Shown here: positions 18,801-26,809 of the stretch, in pieces
How the letters are laid out: each line of letters begins with the position of its first letter
How positions within the stretch are numbered: the first letter of the stretch is position 1
Source of the DNA: Cryomorphaceae bacterium
GTDB taxonomy: Bacteria; Bacteroidota; Bacteroidia; Flavobacteriales; Schleiferiaceae
Direction: 5' to 3'
DNA length: 41,066 nt
NCBI GenBank assembly: GCA_022565745.1
Contig: JAIUMB010000003.1
Span: 1-41,066, forward strand
The notes under the pieces: model-generated
Told to the model about the DNA's origin: nothing
Seen by the model: the letters and a program-made list of their open reading frames with translations, nothing else
The model's database searches: none
Made by a program: the position numbers and the translations under genes

Positions 18801-20108
18801 AATTGGTCTGCACCAACGCCGGGGTTTGTTTTTGGCTCTCAAGCCGATATTCGACAAACAGCCGCTAATGAAGGGTGGTTGTCGACTTCCCCACTGCAAA
18901 ACCAACAGTATTCAAGTACATCCAATCGCAACATCAACGGTAGAGCCTCATTGGAACCATTAAAAGATTTGCGATTAGAACTTACGGTTAGTCAAAATAA
19001 AACAGAAAGCCTCTTGGAGTTTTTTAGATTTAATCCGGAGATGGATATGTTTGAAAGTCAGAATCCATTTTTTACGGGGATGTTTACAACCTCTGTTATC
19101 GCCATAGGTACCAGTTTTGAACCGAGTGAGGCCCCCAACTACGACTCCGAAGCTTACGACCAATTTCTAGCCAATCGCGAAATCATCTCTCGAAGACGAG
19201 CAGAGGCCTTTGCACAAACCAATCCCGACTATATTCCGGAAATAACGGGTAGTCCTGATTCGGCCAACTTTGGTTACGACCGATTTAGTTACACCAGTCA
19301 AGGGGTGCTTATTCCTGCCTTTATATCGGCATACTTAGGAGAAAACGCCGAAACCATGTCTCTTGACCCAGATCGAAATCTCGGGATATTACTGCCCAAT
19401 AGAGGTATACCTTTACCCAACTGGCGATTGACTTATGATGGCTTGGGTAAACTTAAAAAATTTAGAAAAATATTCTCGAGTTTCGTAGTCAATCACGCTT
19501 ATATCGCCAATTATACTGTTGGAGGGTTCAATACCAACTTGCAGCGTCAACAAAGAGAGATGGATGGAGAGGCCATTATTGATGAGAATGGTGATATTAT
19601 GCCCGAAAATCAAGTGGGAACCATCAGTATGACCGAGCAGTTTGGCCCCTTTATTGGCTTTAATATGCGTATGCGCAATAGCATCACGGCCCGCATCGAA
19701 TATAAGCGCGACAGAAATGTAATGTTGAGTTTGGCAAATAATCAAATCACAGAAACCAAAGGCAATGAGATTGTTATAGGTGGCGGCTACATTGTTAAAG
19801 ACTTAAAATTACAGTTTGTATCGGTTGGCGCGCAACGAACAAACCCGGTAAGTAATCTCGAATTACGTATGGATTTATCCATCAGAGACAATCAAACGGT
19901 GATCAGACGAATAGTCGAAGACCTCAATCAGATTACTGCAGGTCAAACCATAACAAGTATTAAAGTGTCAGCAGATTACGCCATTAGTCAACGGGTAAAT
20001 GTGCAGGTGTTTTACGATCAGATTTTATCTAGATACAAAATTTCAACCGCCTTCCCTACGTCTAATACCAATGTTGGCTTCCGTGTTCGCTTAAATCTCG
20101 GTAGTTAA
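12813..20108 (+). CDS. sprA: SprA/Sov, T9SS translocon and gliding-motility outer-membrane protein
   Basis: 2431-aa ORF; LIPQIEVGGERFKNIFGSNFIEIRPQGAATLTIGGRFQRVDNPMIPERNRSTFNLLFEQRIQMNVTGQIGTRLNLQTNYDTEATF is characteristic of SprA N-terminal repeats; closely follows ruvA. TTG start at 12813. Confidence 0.96.
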   Translation: MIHSFYRYSGFLLLIGLTALVLSPARALTHLHLENEWVWANDSTEPDTFPYPYTGEGSGLYLKDPSNVKEEVSYDPETNMYVITKKIGETEVGTPRYLTPEEYREYVFSQQSTDYWEQKAGSGAGRKRDPEDDGRDAGSGLIPQIEVGGERFKNIFGSNFIEIRPQGAATLTIGGRFQRVDNPMIPERNRSTFNLLFEQRIQMNVTGQIGTRLNLQTNYDTEATFAFENTMKTEFTGEEDDIFKKIEVGNVNLPLNSALITGAQSLFGVKTQMQFGKTMVTAVLSEQRSQTSSVNVEGGGMQQEFMIQADQYEANRHYFLSHYFRDNYERYLRNAPVITSPIQITRIEVWVTNRRSQTEDVRNIVAFMDLGEADKPSAYRNSDANLPGPRIFTRVNDRRHPELPHNQINSLNPRQLEQQVSGIRAISTASTNLENRGYVDGVDFTDLSNARKLTPQEFSFHPQLGYISLNQSLNQDEVLAVAYQYTANGNTYQVGEFSNDGIMPPSTLILKMLKSTLLDVRVPLWDLMMKNVYSLNAFGISPEDFRLDVLYWNDETGVPIPFLPEGNLNEELLLRVMELDRVNKNLDPLPDGMFDFMPDVTIKPQTGRIMFPVVEPFGSNLRRKLDPEFHDQYVFQQLYDSTRFRAQEETQLNKFFLKGRYKSSSGSEIQLNAINIPPGSVIVTAGGSRLQEDVDYTVDYNLGRVKILNEGILQSGMPIKVDFENNTLFNVQTRQFFGVNVDHRLSDDINIGGSFLHLRERPLTQKANLGEEPIANSIWGMNSQINKEVPFLTRLVDNIPFISTKEKSTVSFQGEFAHLIPGSPRAINITDEETTYIDDFETSQMFIDIRNPMQWVMASTPAGQPDLFPEASLNNDVKVGYNRARMAWYTIDPIFHLSNQSTPPNIRENRELQSDHYVREILFREVFPNMDRDPALPRNIPTLDVAYYPSERGQYNFDVEGEPGISAGLNEDGTLRDPQSRWAGIMRQLQTNNFEEQNIEFLQFWMLDPFLEDPSLSGGDLYVNLGNISEDILKDGRQSFENGLPVDGDFTKVDTTAWGLVPKIQPQVAAFDNDPSAINVQDVGLDGLNDEQERSFNYGDAGNYVQRVEQSFGNNTGAYQQAFEDPAGDNYSYYRSSALDDAEANILERYKFFNNTEGNSNTEQPDGYPRTATTRPDVEDINQDQTLSKSEAYFQYRISLRQQDLRVGQNHITDIFETRTPELPDGTVKTARWIQFKIPIFQPDRRVGPINDFRSIRFIRLFMTGFSDPVVVRLARMELIRGEWRRYMFSLDGIRDELEEDEDFETTFETNVVNLEENGQRSPINYVLPPGIERQQFFQTSGIQAQNEQSLSMTVCNLRDGDARAIFRNVALDMRLYERLRMFVHVEERFPQEPVRDGDLTVFIRVGSDYNQNYYEYELPTLVTPWGAVDPREIWPEANEMIIDLQELREVKLERDRVGTPIRDRYTKEFGPYNVTVVGVPNLGNVRTIMIGVRNPKKTLGDMTDDGLPKCAEIWVNELRLAGFDRQGGFAANARVNAQLADFANITLTGNYSSIAWGSLDQSVTERSQEEVMSYDLQTSWELGKFFSENVKLRLPMFFSIAEEWRNPRFNPLDPDIEFRDALGNIEDAGARDSIRKIGQTYNMRRSLNFTNVRKDRTNTKRDPRIYDIENFALTYSFSENLFRDINTVYDVRREHRGSINYSFQSRAAPLEPFKNVGFLKNDAFKLVRDLNINYMPSRMVFRGEANRMYNEMQMRNTDNPLFQLDTTFDKSFSLNRQYDIGYDLTKALRIDFQARMNTWIDELPGSARDTEVRESIRESLRDFGRPVRYNQTLTVNYDVPIKKLPFLDFVQTVNARYSGDFDWQANSLIAQMAGPEDDSLNLGNTIQNSSSIQLNAQVDFVTLYNKVKFLKEVNQGKQQQMRGAGRGGPQRPGGRGGAQETKEEEEEEKPSIFMEIIKATTRVAMSLRSANLSVTQTDGTLLPGFLLEPQFFGMNNWSAPTPGFVFGSQADIRQTAANEGWLSTSPLQNQQYSSTSNRNINGRASLEPLKDLRLELTVSQNKTESLLEFFRFNPEMDMFESQNPFFTGMFTTSVIAIGTSFEPSEAPNYDSEAYDQFLANREIISRRRAEAFAQTNPDYIPEITGSPDSANFGYDRFSYTSQGVLIPAFISAYLGENAETMSLDPDRNLGILLPNRGIPLPNWRLTYDGLGKLKKFRKIFSSFVVNHAYIANYTVGGFNTNLQRQQREMDGEAIIDENGDIMPENQVGTISMTEQFGPFIGFNMRMRNSITARIEYKRDRNVMLSLANNQITETKGNEIVIGGGYIVKDLKLQFVSVGAQRTNPVSNLELRMDLSIRDNQTVIRRIVEDLNQITAGQTITSIKVSADYAISQRVNVQVFYDQILSRYKISTAFPTSNTNVGFRVRLNLGS

Positions 20109-20126
20109 TACGCCTCATTAAAAAAC

Positions 20127-20156
20127 TTGTAAACCTCATTTTTTCCACTATTTTTG
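20127..20156 (+). promoter_or_regulatory. Candidate promoter of gcvH: TTG-N19-TATTTTTG
   Basis: TTG 20127-20129 and TATTTTTG 20149-20156, 19 nt spacing, upstream of the ATG at 20183. Confidence 0.6.
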
Positions 20157-20182
20157 TCCGCAAATAAAAAAACCATAAACTT

Positions 20183-20560
20183 ATGAATATCCCCGGCGAA
20201 CTAAAGTACACTAAAGATCACGAATGGGTTCGTGTAGAAGGTGATACGGCAATTGTAGGTATTACAGATTTTGCCCAACAAGAATTGGGAGACATCGTTT
20301 TTGTAGAAGTTGATACCGTAGGCGACGATGTGGACAAAGAAGACGTGTTTGGGTCTATTGAAGCGGTGAAAACAGTGTCTGACTTGTTTATGCCGGTAGG
20401 AGGCGAGGTGTTGGCGTTTAATGAAGCCATAGAAGAAGATCCGGAACTGGTAAATCGCGACCCTTACGGAGAAGGCTGGATCGTAAAAATAAAAATTTCC
20501 GATACTTCAGAGCTCGACCATTTACTGTCTGCCGAAGCATATGGAGAATTAGTCGGGTAA
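20183..20560 (+). CDS. gcvH: Glycine cleavage system H protein
   Basis: [35 protein letters not shown] and [21 protein letters not shown] (lipoyl-Lys motif). Confidence 0.98.
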   Translation: MNIPGELKYTKDHEWVRVEGDTAIVGITDFAQQELGDIVFVEVDTVGDDVDKEDVFGSIEAVKTVSDLFMPVGGEVLAFNEAIEEDPELVNRDPYGEGWIVKIKISDTSELDHLLSAEAYGELVG

Positions 20561-20571
20561 AAACACTCGGC

Positions 20572-20928
20572 ATGGTGCGTGGTTACCTCCCTTTTATCGC
20601 TTGGATGGTTTTTATGACCATCATGTTGTTGATGCCTTCTAAAAAGGTGCCTTCTGTTTTAAAATCGGTAGAAGATTGGTTGCTACACATTGTCATCATG
20701 CTGATTAGTGTGCTTTTGCTGTATTTCCCTTTTCGGATAAGAAAAGCAACCCCGTCGTTCTATCTAAAAACCCTGCTGATGTTCCTTTGCTACAGTATTG
20801 TAGTAGAGGCCATTCAAGAGTATTTTATTCCCGGAAGAGGTGGTGCTGTAAGCGATGTTGTTGCCAATATGACGGGGGTGCTTTTAGGATTAGGCATGGT
20901 TTATGTTTTCTCTAAAAAGCACCACTGA
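20572..20928 (+). CDS. VanZ-like family membrane protein
   Basis: Four hydrophobic segments; EAIQEYFIPGRGGAVSDVVANMTGVLLG is a VanZ-like signature. Confidence 0.85.
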   Translation: MVRGYLPFIAWMVFMTIMLLMPSKKVPSVLKSVEDWLLHIVIMLISVLLLYFPFRIRKATPSFYLKTLLMFLCYSIVVEAIQEYFIPGRGGAVSDVVANMTGVLLGLGMVYVFSKKHH

Positions 20929-20966
20929 TGGCGAAAAGTGACTTAGGATTGTAATAACATTTTGAT

Positions 20967-20993
20967 GTTCATTATTTATTTTTGCAAATGAAC
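20967..20993. promoter_or_regulatory. Palindrome GTTCATT-N13-AATGAAC enclosing a TATTTTTG element
   Basis: Perfect 7-bp inverted repeat arms; -7 motif at 20977-20984 inside; second TATTTTTG at 20995-21002. Confidence 0.4.
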
Positions 20994-21203
20994 GTATTTT
21001 TGTAGCTTTACGACGTCATTGTAAAAGAGAGGTTCACGGAATGTTCGTTTTTTTTACTTGACTGTACTATAGCCGTTTGAAAGCTCAAGGGCTGGATGTT
21101 AGATACGTGGTTTTACATTGCTAAATGGCTTGTACGTGGCATGGCTATCAAAAATTTTCATAGCGAACGAATAATTTTAATCGAAAGAAACAATAACGAC
21201 TGA

Positions 21204-21908
21204 ATGAAGAGTAAAAAATCAAATAAGGCAGATTTGGAGAATAAGCGGTCCATTTTTTTCCTCGTTGGTCTTGCTGTATCCCTTATTTTGCTGATTATTA
21301 CCGTTAACTGGAAAACTTACGAGAAGCGTGATGCTTTTTTAGGTGAGTTGGATATTGTTATCGATGAAGAGGAAATTGTCCAAACCCAACGTCAGGTGAA
21401 AAAACCACCACCACCACCGCCGCCGCCAGAACAGATTGAAGTGGTTGAAGACATCGTTGAGCTCGAAGAAGAACTCATTATGGAAACCGTAGAGGTCGAC
21501 CAAGATGACGAAGTGGAAGTGGTCGATTTTGGTGGCGAAGAAACCGATGAGGTACTCAATTTCGCTGTGGTAGAAAACAAACCCATTTTTCCTGGTTGTG
21601 AAAATGAAAAAACGGAGCAAGATCGCGCCGACTGTTTCCAACGTATGATGCAAAAACACGTGGCTAAAAACTTTAAGTTTCCAGAAATTTCTAAGAAAAT
21701 GGGATCTCAAGGTATTATTGTGGTCAACTTTGTGGTTAATAAAGATGGAAGTATTTCTGAGGCTAAAGTGGTTCGTGGTGTAGATGAATCACTCGATGAA
21801 GAAGCGCTACGCGTCATTAATAAGTTGCCAAACTTTGAACCCGCTAAACAGCGTGGACGCCCAGTGAGAATGGCCTTTAACATGCCCATCAACGCACGTA
21901 TCCAGTAA
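21204..21908 (+). CDS. TonB-family energy transducer
   Basis: Single N-terminal TM, KKPPPPPPPPEQIEVVED linker, C-terminal GIIVVNFVVNKDGSISEAKVVRGVDESLDEEALRVINKLPNFEPAKQRGRPVRMAFNMPI. Confidence 0.95.
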   Translation: MKSKKSNKADLENKRSIFFLVGLAVSLILLIITVNWKTYEKRDAFLGELDIVIDEEEIVQTQRQVKKPPPPPPPPEQIEVVEDIVELEEELIMETVEVDQDDEVEVVDFGGEETDEVLNFAVVENKPIFPGCENEKTEQDRADCFQRMMQKHVAKNFKFPEISKKMGSQGIIVVNFVVNKDGSISEAKVVRGVDESLDEEALRVINKLPNFEPAKQRGRPVRMAFNMPINARIQ

Positions 21909-21932
21909 TAGTCACTTAACAGGCTTTGTTTT

Positions 21933-22472
21933 ATGCTATACATCAAGGCCTTACATATAATTTTTGTTGTTACCTGGTTTGCCGGTTTGTTTTACATCGT
22001 GCGCCTTTTTGTGTATGCGGCAGAAGCCAATGATGAAGCTGAACCAAAACGACAAATTCTCCTCGGTCAATTTTATATCATGCAGCGTAGGCTGTGGTAT
22101 GGCATAACTTGGCCCTCTGCAATTCTCACCTTTATATTTGGTCATTGGGTTTTGCTGCAAGGGCCGTGGAAGCATATGCTCTTTCAATCGTTCGATTGGC
22201 TTACCATTAAGTATGTCCTCGTTTGGGGTCTTTTGTTCTATCATCTGTGGTGTCATAAAACGTTTAAACGCCAGCAAAAAGGGGTATTTACCCATACCAG
22301 TAATGCCTTGAGGATTTGGAACGAGGTAGCAACCTTATTCCTTATAGCCATCGTATTTTTAGTGGTTGTGAAAAACAATCTTTCGCTGATATATGGGGTG
22401 GGCGGTCTGGTTTTATTTGCCTTTTTGTTGATGGCAGCAATCAAGATTTATCGTATGTTGAGGACTAAGTAG
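21933..22472 (+). CDS. hemJ: HemJ-like protoporphyrinogen oxidase / CopD family (UPF0093) membrane protein
   Basis: MLYIKALHIIFVVTWFAGLFYIVRLFVYAAEA...IMQRRLWYGITWPSAILTFIFG...FDWLTIKYVLVWGLLFYHLWC. Confidence 0.88.
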   Translation: MLYIKALHIIFVVTWFAGLFYIVRLFVYAAEANDEAEPKRQILLGQFYIMQRRLWYGITWPSAILTFIFGHWVLLQGPWKHMLFQSFDWLTIKYVLVWGLLFYHLWCHKTFKRQQKGVFTHTSNALRIWNEVATLFLIAIVFLVVVKNNLSLIYGVGGLVLFAFLLMAAIKIYRMLRTK

Positions 22473-22628
22473 ATTGCCTACAAGCCCAAGTGGCTGAAGT
22501 AGAACATCGATCGCTGTAGCCAGTATATTGCCCATACATCACTGCGCGAGTGTGTGAAAAAATATTTGATTACCCATTATTCCTTGCTAAATTAGCGCAT
22601 TGTTTTTTTGTCATCCAGATGAATAGTT

Positions 22629-24158
22629 ATGTTTACTGATATCGTCAATTCGTTTTTGGTTTGGGTTATCCGAAGGCGAATCAACCAAATCAATTTATTT
22701 ATGGAGCACCCGGACGAGGTTCAGCAAAATATTCTGGCCTCTAACATTGCTCGTTCAGTAAACACTGAATACGGAAAAAAATATGGATTTGCCGATATTC
22801 ATTCGTACGAACACTTTAAACAACAAGTACCCATTGTTGATTACGACGATATAGAACCGCTAATACATCGAGTGAAAAACGGCGAACAAAATATTTTGTG
22901 GCCTTCAGAAATCCGTTGGTTTGCTAAATCATCCGGCACCACCAATGCGAAAAGTAAGTTTATCCCCTTAAGCAGCGATTCATTAGAAGACTGTCATTTT
23001 AAAGCGGGCAAAGACATGTTGGCTTTGTATTTTCACAATAAACCGGAATCAAAGATTTTTACCGGTAGGTCTCTTCGACTTGGCGGAAGTACACAAATAA
23101 GCAACATCAACAATCAGTCGTATTTTGGTGATTTGAGCGCCATATTGATAGAAAACTTTCCAGTTTGGGTAGAGTTGCGATCAATTCCTTCAAGAGAAAT
23201 CAGCTTGATGGATGAATGGGAATCAAAAATGCACGAAATTGCCAATGCATCGATAAATGAAGATGTAACTTCGTTGGCGGGCGTTCCTTCTTGGATGCTC
23301 GTATTGATGAATCACATATTGACGGTTACGGGAAAAACAAACATTCACGAAGTGTGGCCGAATCTGGAGTTGTACATGCACGGGGGGGTGAGTTTTGACC
23401 CATATAGAGAACAATTTAAATCCATTTTACCCAATCCTGGCTTGGAGTATATGGAAATTTATAATGCCAGTGAGGGTTTCTTTGGTATACAAGATCAACT
23501 GGGTAGCAATGAAATGCTGCTTATGCTTGATTACGGAATTTTCTACGAGTTTGTGCCTTTAGACAAACTGAATGACCAACCATACGAACACATCAAGCCG
23601 CTGTCTGAAGTAGAAGTAGGTGTGCCATATGCTATGATCATTACAACCAATGGTGGGCTATGGAGGTATAATATTGGCGACACAATTACCTTCACTAATA
23701 CACGACCATATCGATTTAAAATATCGGGTCGGACCAAGCATTATATCAATGTATTCGGTGAAGAATTAATGATATCCAATGCCGATAAAGCCATTGAAGT
23801 GGCTTCCGCAGAACACCATTGTCGTGTGGTGGATTATACCGCTGCTCCTGTTTATATGAGCGGAAATGATAGCGGCGCTCACGAGTGGTTGATAGAGTTT
23901 GAAGTTGCACCCGATAGTATGGAGGCGTTTACCGAAACTCTTGATGCAACCTTAAAATCCCTGAATACTGATTACGAGGCTAAGCGACATAAAAATATGG
24001 CATTAAAAATGCCAATTGTACATCAGGCACCAAAAGGACTTTTTTACCGTTGGTTAAAAGAAAAAGGAAAGCTCGGGGGGCAGCACAAGGTGCCCAGACT
24101 GATGAATAATCGAACCATACTTGATGAAATGTTATCATTTAAGGCCCATGTGGCATAG
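22629..24158 (+). CDS. GH3 (auxin-responsive promoter) family, acyl-adenylate-forming enzyme-like
   Basis: RWFAKSSGTTNAKSKFIPLS ATP-binding motif, YNASEGFFGIQD, WRYNIGDTITFTNTRPYRFKISGRTKHYINVFGEELM and KVPRLMNNRTILDEML. Confidence 0.93.
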   Translation: MFTDIVNSFLVWVIRRRINQINLFMEHPDEVQQNILASNIARSVNTEYGKKYGFADIHSYEHFKQQVPIVDYDDIEPLIHRVKNGEQNILWPSEIRWFAKSSGTTNAKSKFIPLSSDSLEDCHFKAGKDMLALYFHNKPESKIFTGRSLRLGGSTQISNINNQSYFGDLSAILIENFPVWVELRSIPSREISLMDEWESKMHEIANASINEDVTSLAGVPSWMLVLMNHILTVTGKTNIHEVWPNLELYMHGGVSFDPYREQFKSILPNPGLEYMEIYNASEGFFGIQDQLGSNEMLLMLDYGIFYEFVPLDKLNDQPYEHIKPLSEVEVGVPYAMIITTNGGLWRYNIGDTITFTNTRPYRFKISGRTKHYINVFGEELMISNADKAIEVASAEHHCRVVDYTAAPVYMSGNDSGAHEWLIEFEVAPDSMEAFTETLDATLKSLNTDYEAKRHKNMALKMPIVHQAPKGLFYRWLKEKGKLGGQHKVPRLMNNRTILDEMLSFKAHVA

Positions 24159-24978
24159 TAAGCTTTTATTTCTGCTAGCAGTTCTTGTGACAGCTTGCTC
24201 CGCTAATGCACAAGTGGTCCAGCCTGATACCATTAAGGTTTTTAAGTTGAGAGATGCCAATGCTTTTATGAGTACCGACCACCTGGGGGGGCTTTATATC
24301 GTAGAGCGTAACGAGGTGACAAAGTACCCCAATCCAATGACATCTAAAAAAAGAATGCGATTTTCCGATCCTCAGAACGGAGAAATTGCCCATATAGATG
24401 CCTTTAATCCCTTGGCCATTTTGTTGCTGTATAAACCATTTAACCTGATACAAATCGTCGACAATCAGCTCAATCGTTCTACAGCCAATATATCCCCAGA
24501 ACAACTAAACATTATGGACGTGCAGTTGGCTGCAACTTCCGATGAAAACACGGTATGGATATATGACCAATCAAGTGACCAGCTGCACCGACTTAATATC
24601 GACCGGCGAAGGGTTGCTTTTCAGTCACAAATCATCACCAAACTTGCAGGACGAGAGGTTGAACCCAATTATCTCGTTGCCAATATGAATGGGGTGTATC
24701 TCAATTGTCCGGAAATAGGCATTCTCGTCTTTGATTTTTTTGGCAACTATAAAAAATTAATACCCATTACCGGTCTGAAACGATTTCAAGTCAAACACCA
24801 AAATATTGTTTATTGGCAAGATGGAATGTTGCAACTGCAGAGTATTGATTTCCCCAAACATTCCAAGGTAACCATACCGGGCATTAATCCTCGACATGTG
24901 CGCTTGGAAGACAAGTATCTGTTTATGCAAACAAAAGATGCAGTAGTTGTCATTTTAAACCCGTTGGATGGTCAATAA
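24148..24978 (+). CDS. Hypothetical secreted/lipoprotein-like protein, possibly beta-propeller-like
   Basis: Signal sequence MWHSKLLFLLAVLVTACSANAQ; repeated beta-rich segments. ATG at 24148 overlaps the GH3 3' end by 11 nt. Confidence 0.6.
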   Translation: MWHSKLLFLLAVLVTACSANAQVVQPDTIKVFKLRDANAFMSTDHLGGLYIVERNEVTKYPNPMTSKKRMRFSDPQNGEIAHIDAFNPLAILLLYKPFNLIQIVDNQLNRSTANISPEQLNIMDVQLAATSDENTVWIYDQSSDQLHRLNIDRRRVAFQSQIITKLAGREVEPNYLVANMNGVYLNCPEIGILVFDFFGNYKKLIPITGLKRFQVKHQNIVYWQDGMLQLQSIDFPKHSKVTIPGINPRHVRLEDKYLFMQTKDAVVVILNPLDGQ

Positions 24979-25032
24979 TCTTTGTGGCATTGAATTTGTC
25001 ATATATGGTTTATCAATTTAAAAATCAATAAT

Positions 25033-25326
25033 ATGAAACGTTTAGTATTGCCGCTTGCTATTTTATTCTCCTCGGCAGCATTTGCCCAAGAGAAACCTAA
25101 AAAATTCCAGAATGAAACGTCTGTTGAAAAATCGGAAGGAATCAAAGCTGTGGTTGAACTTGATTATCAAGAAACGTCTGTTGAATTAGATGAAGAATCA
25201 GAAAAACACTTGAATAAGCAAATTAGAATTCTTCAGCGCAAACAAAGTCAGCAGAAGTACAACAACAATCAAACCCGCGAAAATATTCAGGCTGCACCAT
25301 CTGAGGGGATAAGAAAGCAAGATTAG
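25033..25326 (+). CDS. Small secreted hypothetical protein (97 aa)
   Basis: Clear signal peptide MKRLVLPLAILFSSAAFAQ; charged, likely disordered mature part. Confidence 0.6.
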   Translation: MKRLVLPLAILFSSAAFAQEKPKKFQNETSVEKSEGIKAVVELDYQETSVELDEESEKHLNKQIRILQRKQSQQKYNNNQTRENIQAAPSEGIRKQD

Positions 25327-26807
25327 AACATCTGACCAAACACCAAGAAAAACTGTCGGTCTTCCGCACTCACTGCGTAGTCAAGTCGAATAATTGTACT
25401 CTGATTCCAGTGAATGCGGAGGCCCAATCCTCCATTATAACGGAAGCCTCTAAGTCCTACGTTACCCAACTCATCCCACACTCTACCGGCATCGGCAAAT
25501 GGTACTGCCGATATGATCCAATCTTGATCAAAAAGAGAGAAATTGGCAAATTGTGTGCGCCACTCTACACTGCCAAAACCGTAAACGGGTGCGCCAAATC
25601 GAAATTTTTTATACCCTCTCAGATTGTCTTCACCACCAAGCAGTCCAATTCTACCCTGACTGGCACTCCAAACATCAAAAATTTCCCGAAAGAATATATC
25701 TTGTCCATGGATAACGCTAAAGGCAGCACGACCGGCCAAAGTGCTTTGCAATTGATTGCGCCCCCATGTAAACAAAGGGAGAAAACCTTGTGCTTGTAGC
25801 ATATGACGCATATAGCTGAAATCTGAGCCGATGATTTGATCGGTTGCACCCATGCCATATTCTAGCAATAAACCTTTGTAAGGATCCGGTTCAAAATCGC
25901 GGGTGTCGTATATAACCCCAGCCTTGAATTTTACCGATAATCCACCTTCATAGCCCATTATATTTCTTCTACGCCAGTATGAATCGGGGTCGTTGCGCTC
26001 AGATGCGTAGAAATCTCGTGTAACTTGTGTTATACCAGACGTAGCGTCTATGTCATTTCCATCGGCATCAAGCGCGTCGTCAATGGTTTCGAAATCGTAG
26101 TGTCTGTATACTAAGTGGGTGAAGCCCAGTACACCAAGTACCCGTAAATCGCCGTCAAAAAAGCTGCGCTCCAGTACCAGATCTAAGGCGTATTTTCGGT
26201 ATTGTAGGTAATGCAAACGGCGATCGCTGTACATGTCGGTAGGGTCTTCGTCTCTCATTCCTTCAGGGGCGCCAACAGGGTTGCCAGGTCGGATGGTTCG
26301 CAGTTCGTCTAAATAATCTCCGTAAAATGGAGCACTGCCGTTAAAGGGTGATTCATCAAAGGGCGATAAGAATGCCTCACCCATTCCAAAGTACAGTTTG
26401 TTGGGGTTGTCGGCAAAAGAAAAGGTCGATCTAAAACGCCACTTCGTATTGAAAATATAAGGGATATCGGCCCCTAGTTTTGCCGCAATCTTCCCGTTCT
26501 CGGCGGCCCATACACTTACTTTATATCTTTGACGATAAGGGGTGTAGGCGAAAAACGGATCGTTGCGATTACCATTGTTAAAAATTTCCGCATCTACACC
26601 AATACCAAAACCTTGAATGGGGTCATAAGCAAATCTAGGCAGCCCGGTTACGTAGAACCCTTCTTTCTTTTTAGCCAAACGCGAATCACTGAGACGCTTT
26701 CCTTCACTAATCGCAAAAGGTAAAGTGTCGTTTAATTGAGCGTGAATGTCTCCGAAAGATGAAAAAATAGACAAGCCAATTATGCCAATAAATAGCTTAA
26801 TAGTCAT
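25323..26807 (-). CDS. BamA/TamA-like outer-membrane protein (surface antigen family)
   Basis: GVIYDTRDFEPDPYKGLLLEYG, GGEDNLRGYKKFRFGAPVYGFGSVEWR and C-terminal FFLVFGQMF. Confidence 0.88.
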   Translation of the reverse strand: MTIKLFIGIIGLSIFSSFGDIHAQLNDTLPFAISEGKRLSDSRLAKKKEGFYVTGLPRFAYDPIQGFGIGVDAEIFNNGNRNDPFFAYTPYRQRYKVSVWAAENGKIAAKLGADIPYIFNTKWRFRSTFSFADNPNKLYFGMGEAFLSPFDESPFNGSAPFYGDYLDELRTIRPGNPVGAPEGMRDEDPTDMYSDRRLHYLQYRKYALDLVLERSFFDGDLRVLGVLGFTHLVYRHYDFETIDDALDADGNDIDATSGITQVTRDFYASERNDPDSYWRRRNIMGYEGGLSVKFKAGVIYDTRDFEPDPYKGLLLEYGMGATDQIIGSDFSYMRHMLQAQGFLPLFTWGRNQLQSTLAGRAAFSVIHGQDIFFREIFDVWSASQGRIGLLGGEDNLRGYKKFRFGAPVYGFGSVEWRTQFANFSLFDQDWIISAVPFADAGRVWDELGNVGLRGFRYNGGLGLRIHWNQSTIIRLDYAVSAEDRQFFLVFGQMF

Positions 26808-26809
26808 GT

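Noticed and set aside
13072-19745. Numerous short ORFs inside sprA on both strands
   Set aside because: All lie within one confident 2431-aa reading frame.
20990-21203. 6S RNA or named riboswitch upstream of the TonB gene
   Set aside because: No recognisable consensus; kept only as an unassigned leader.
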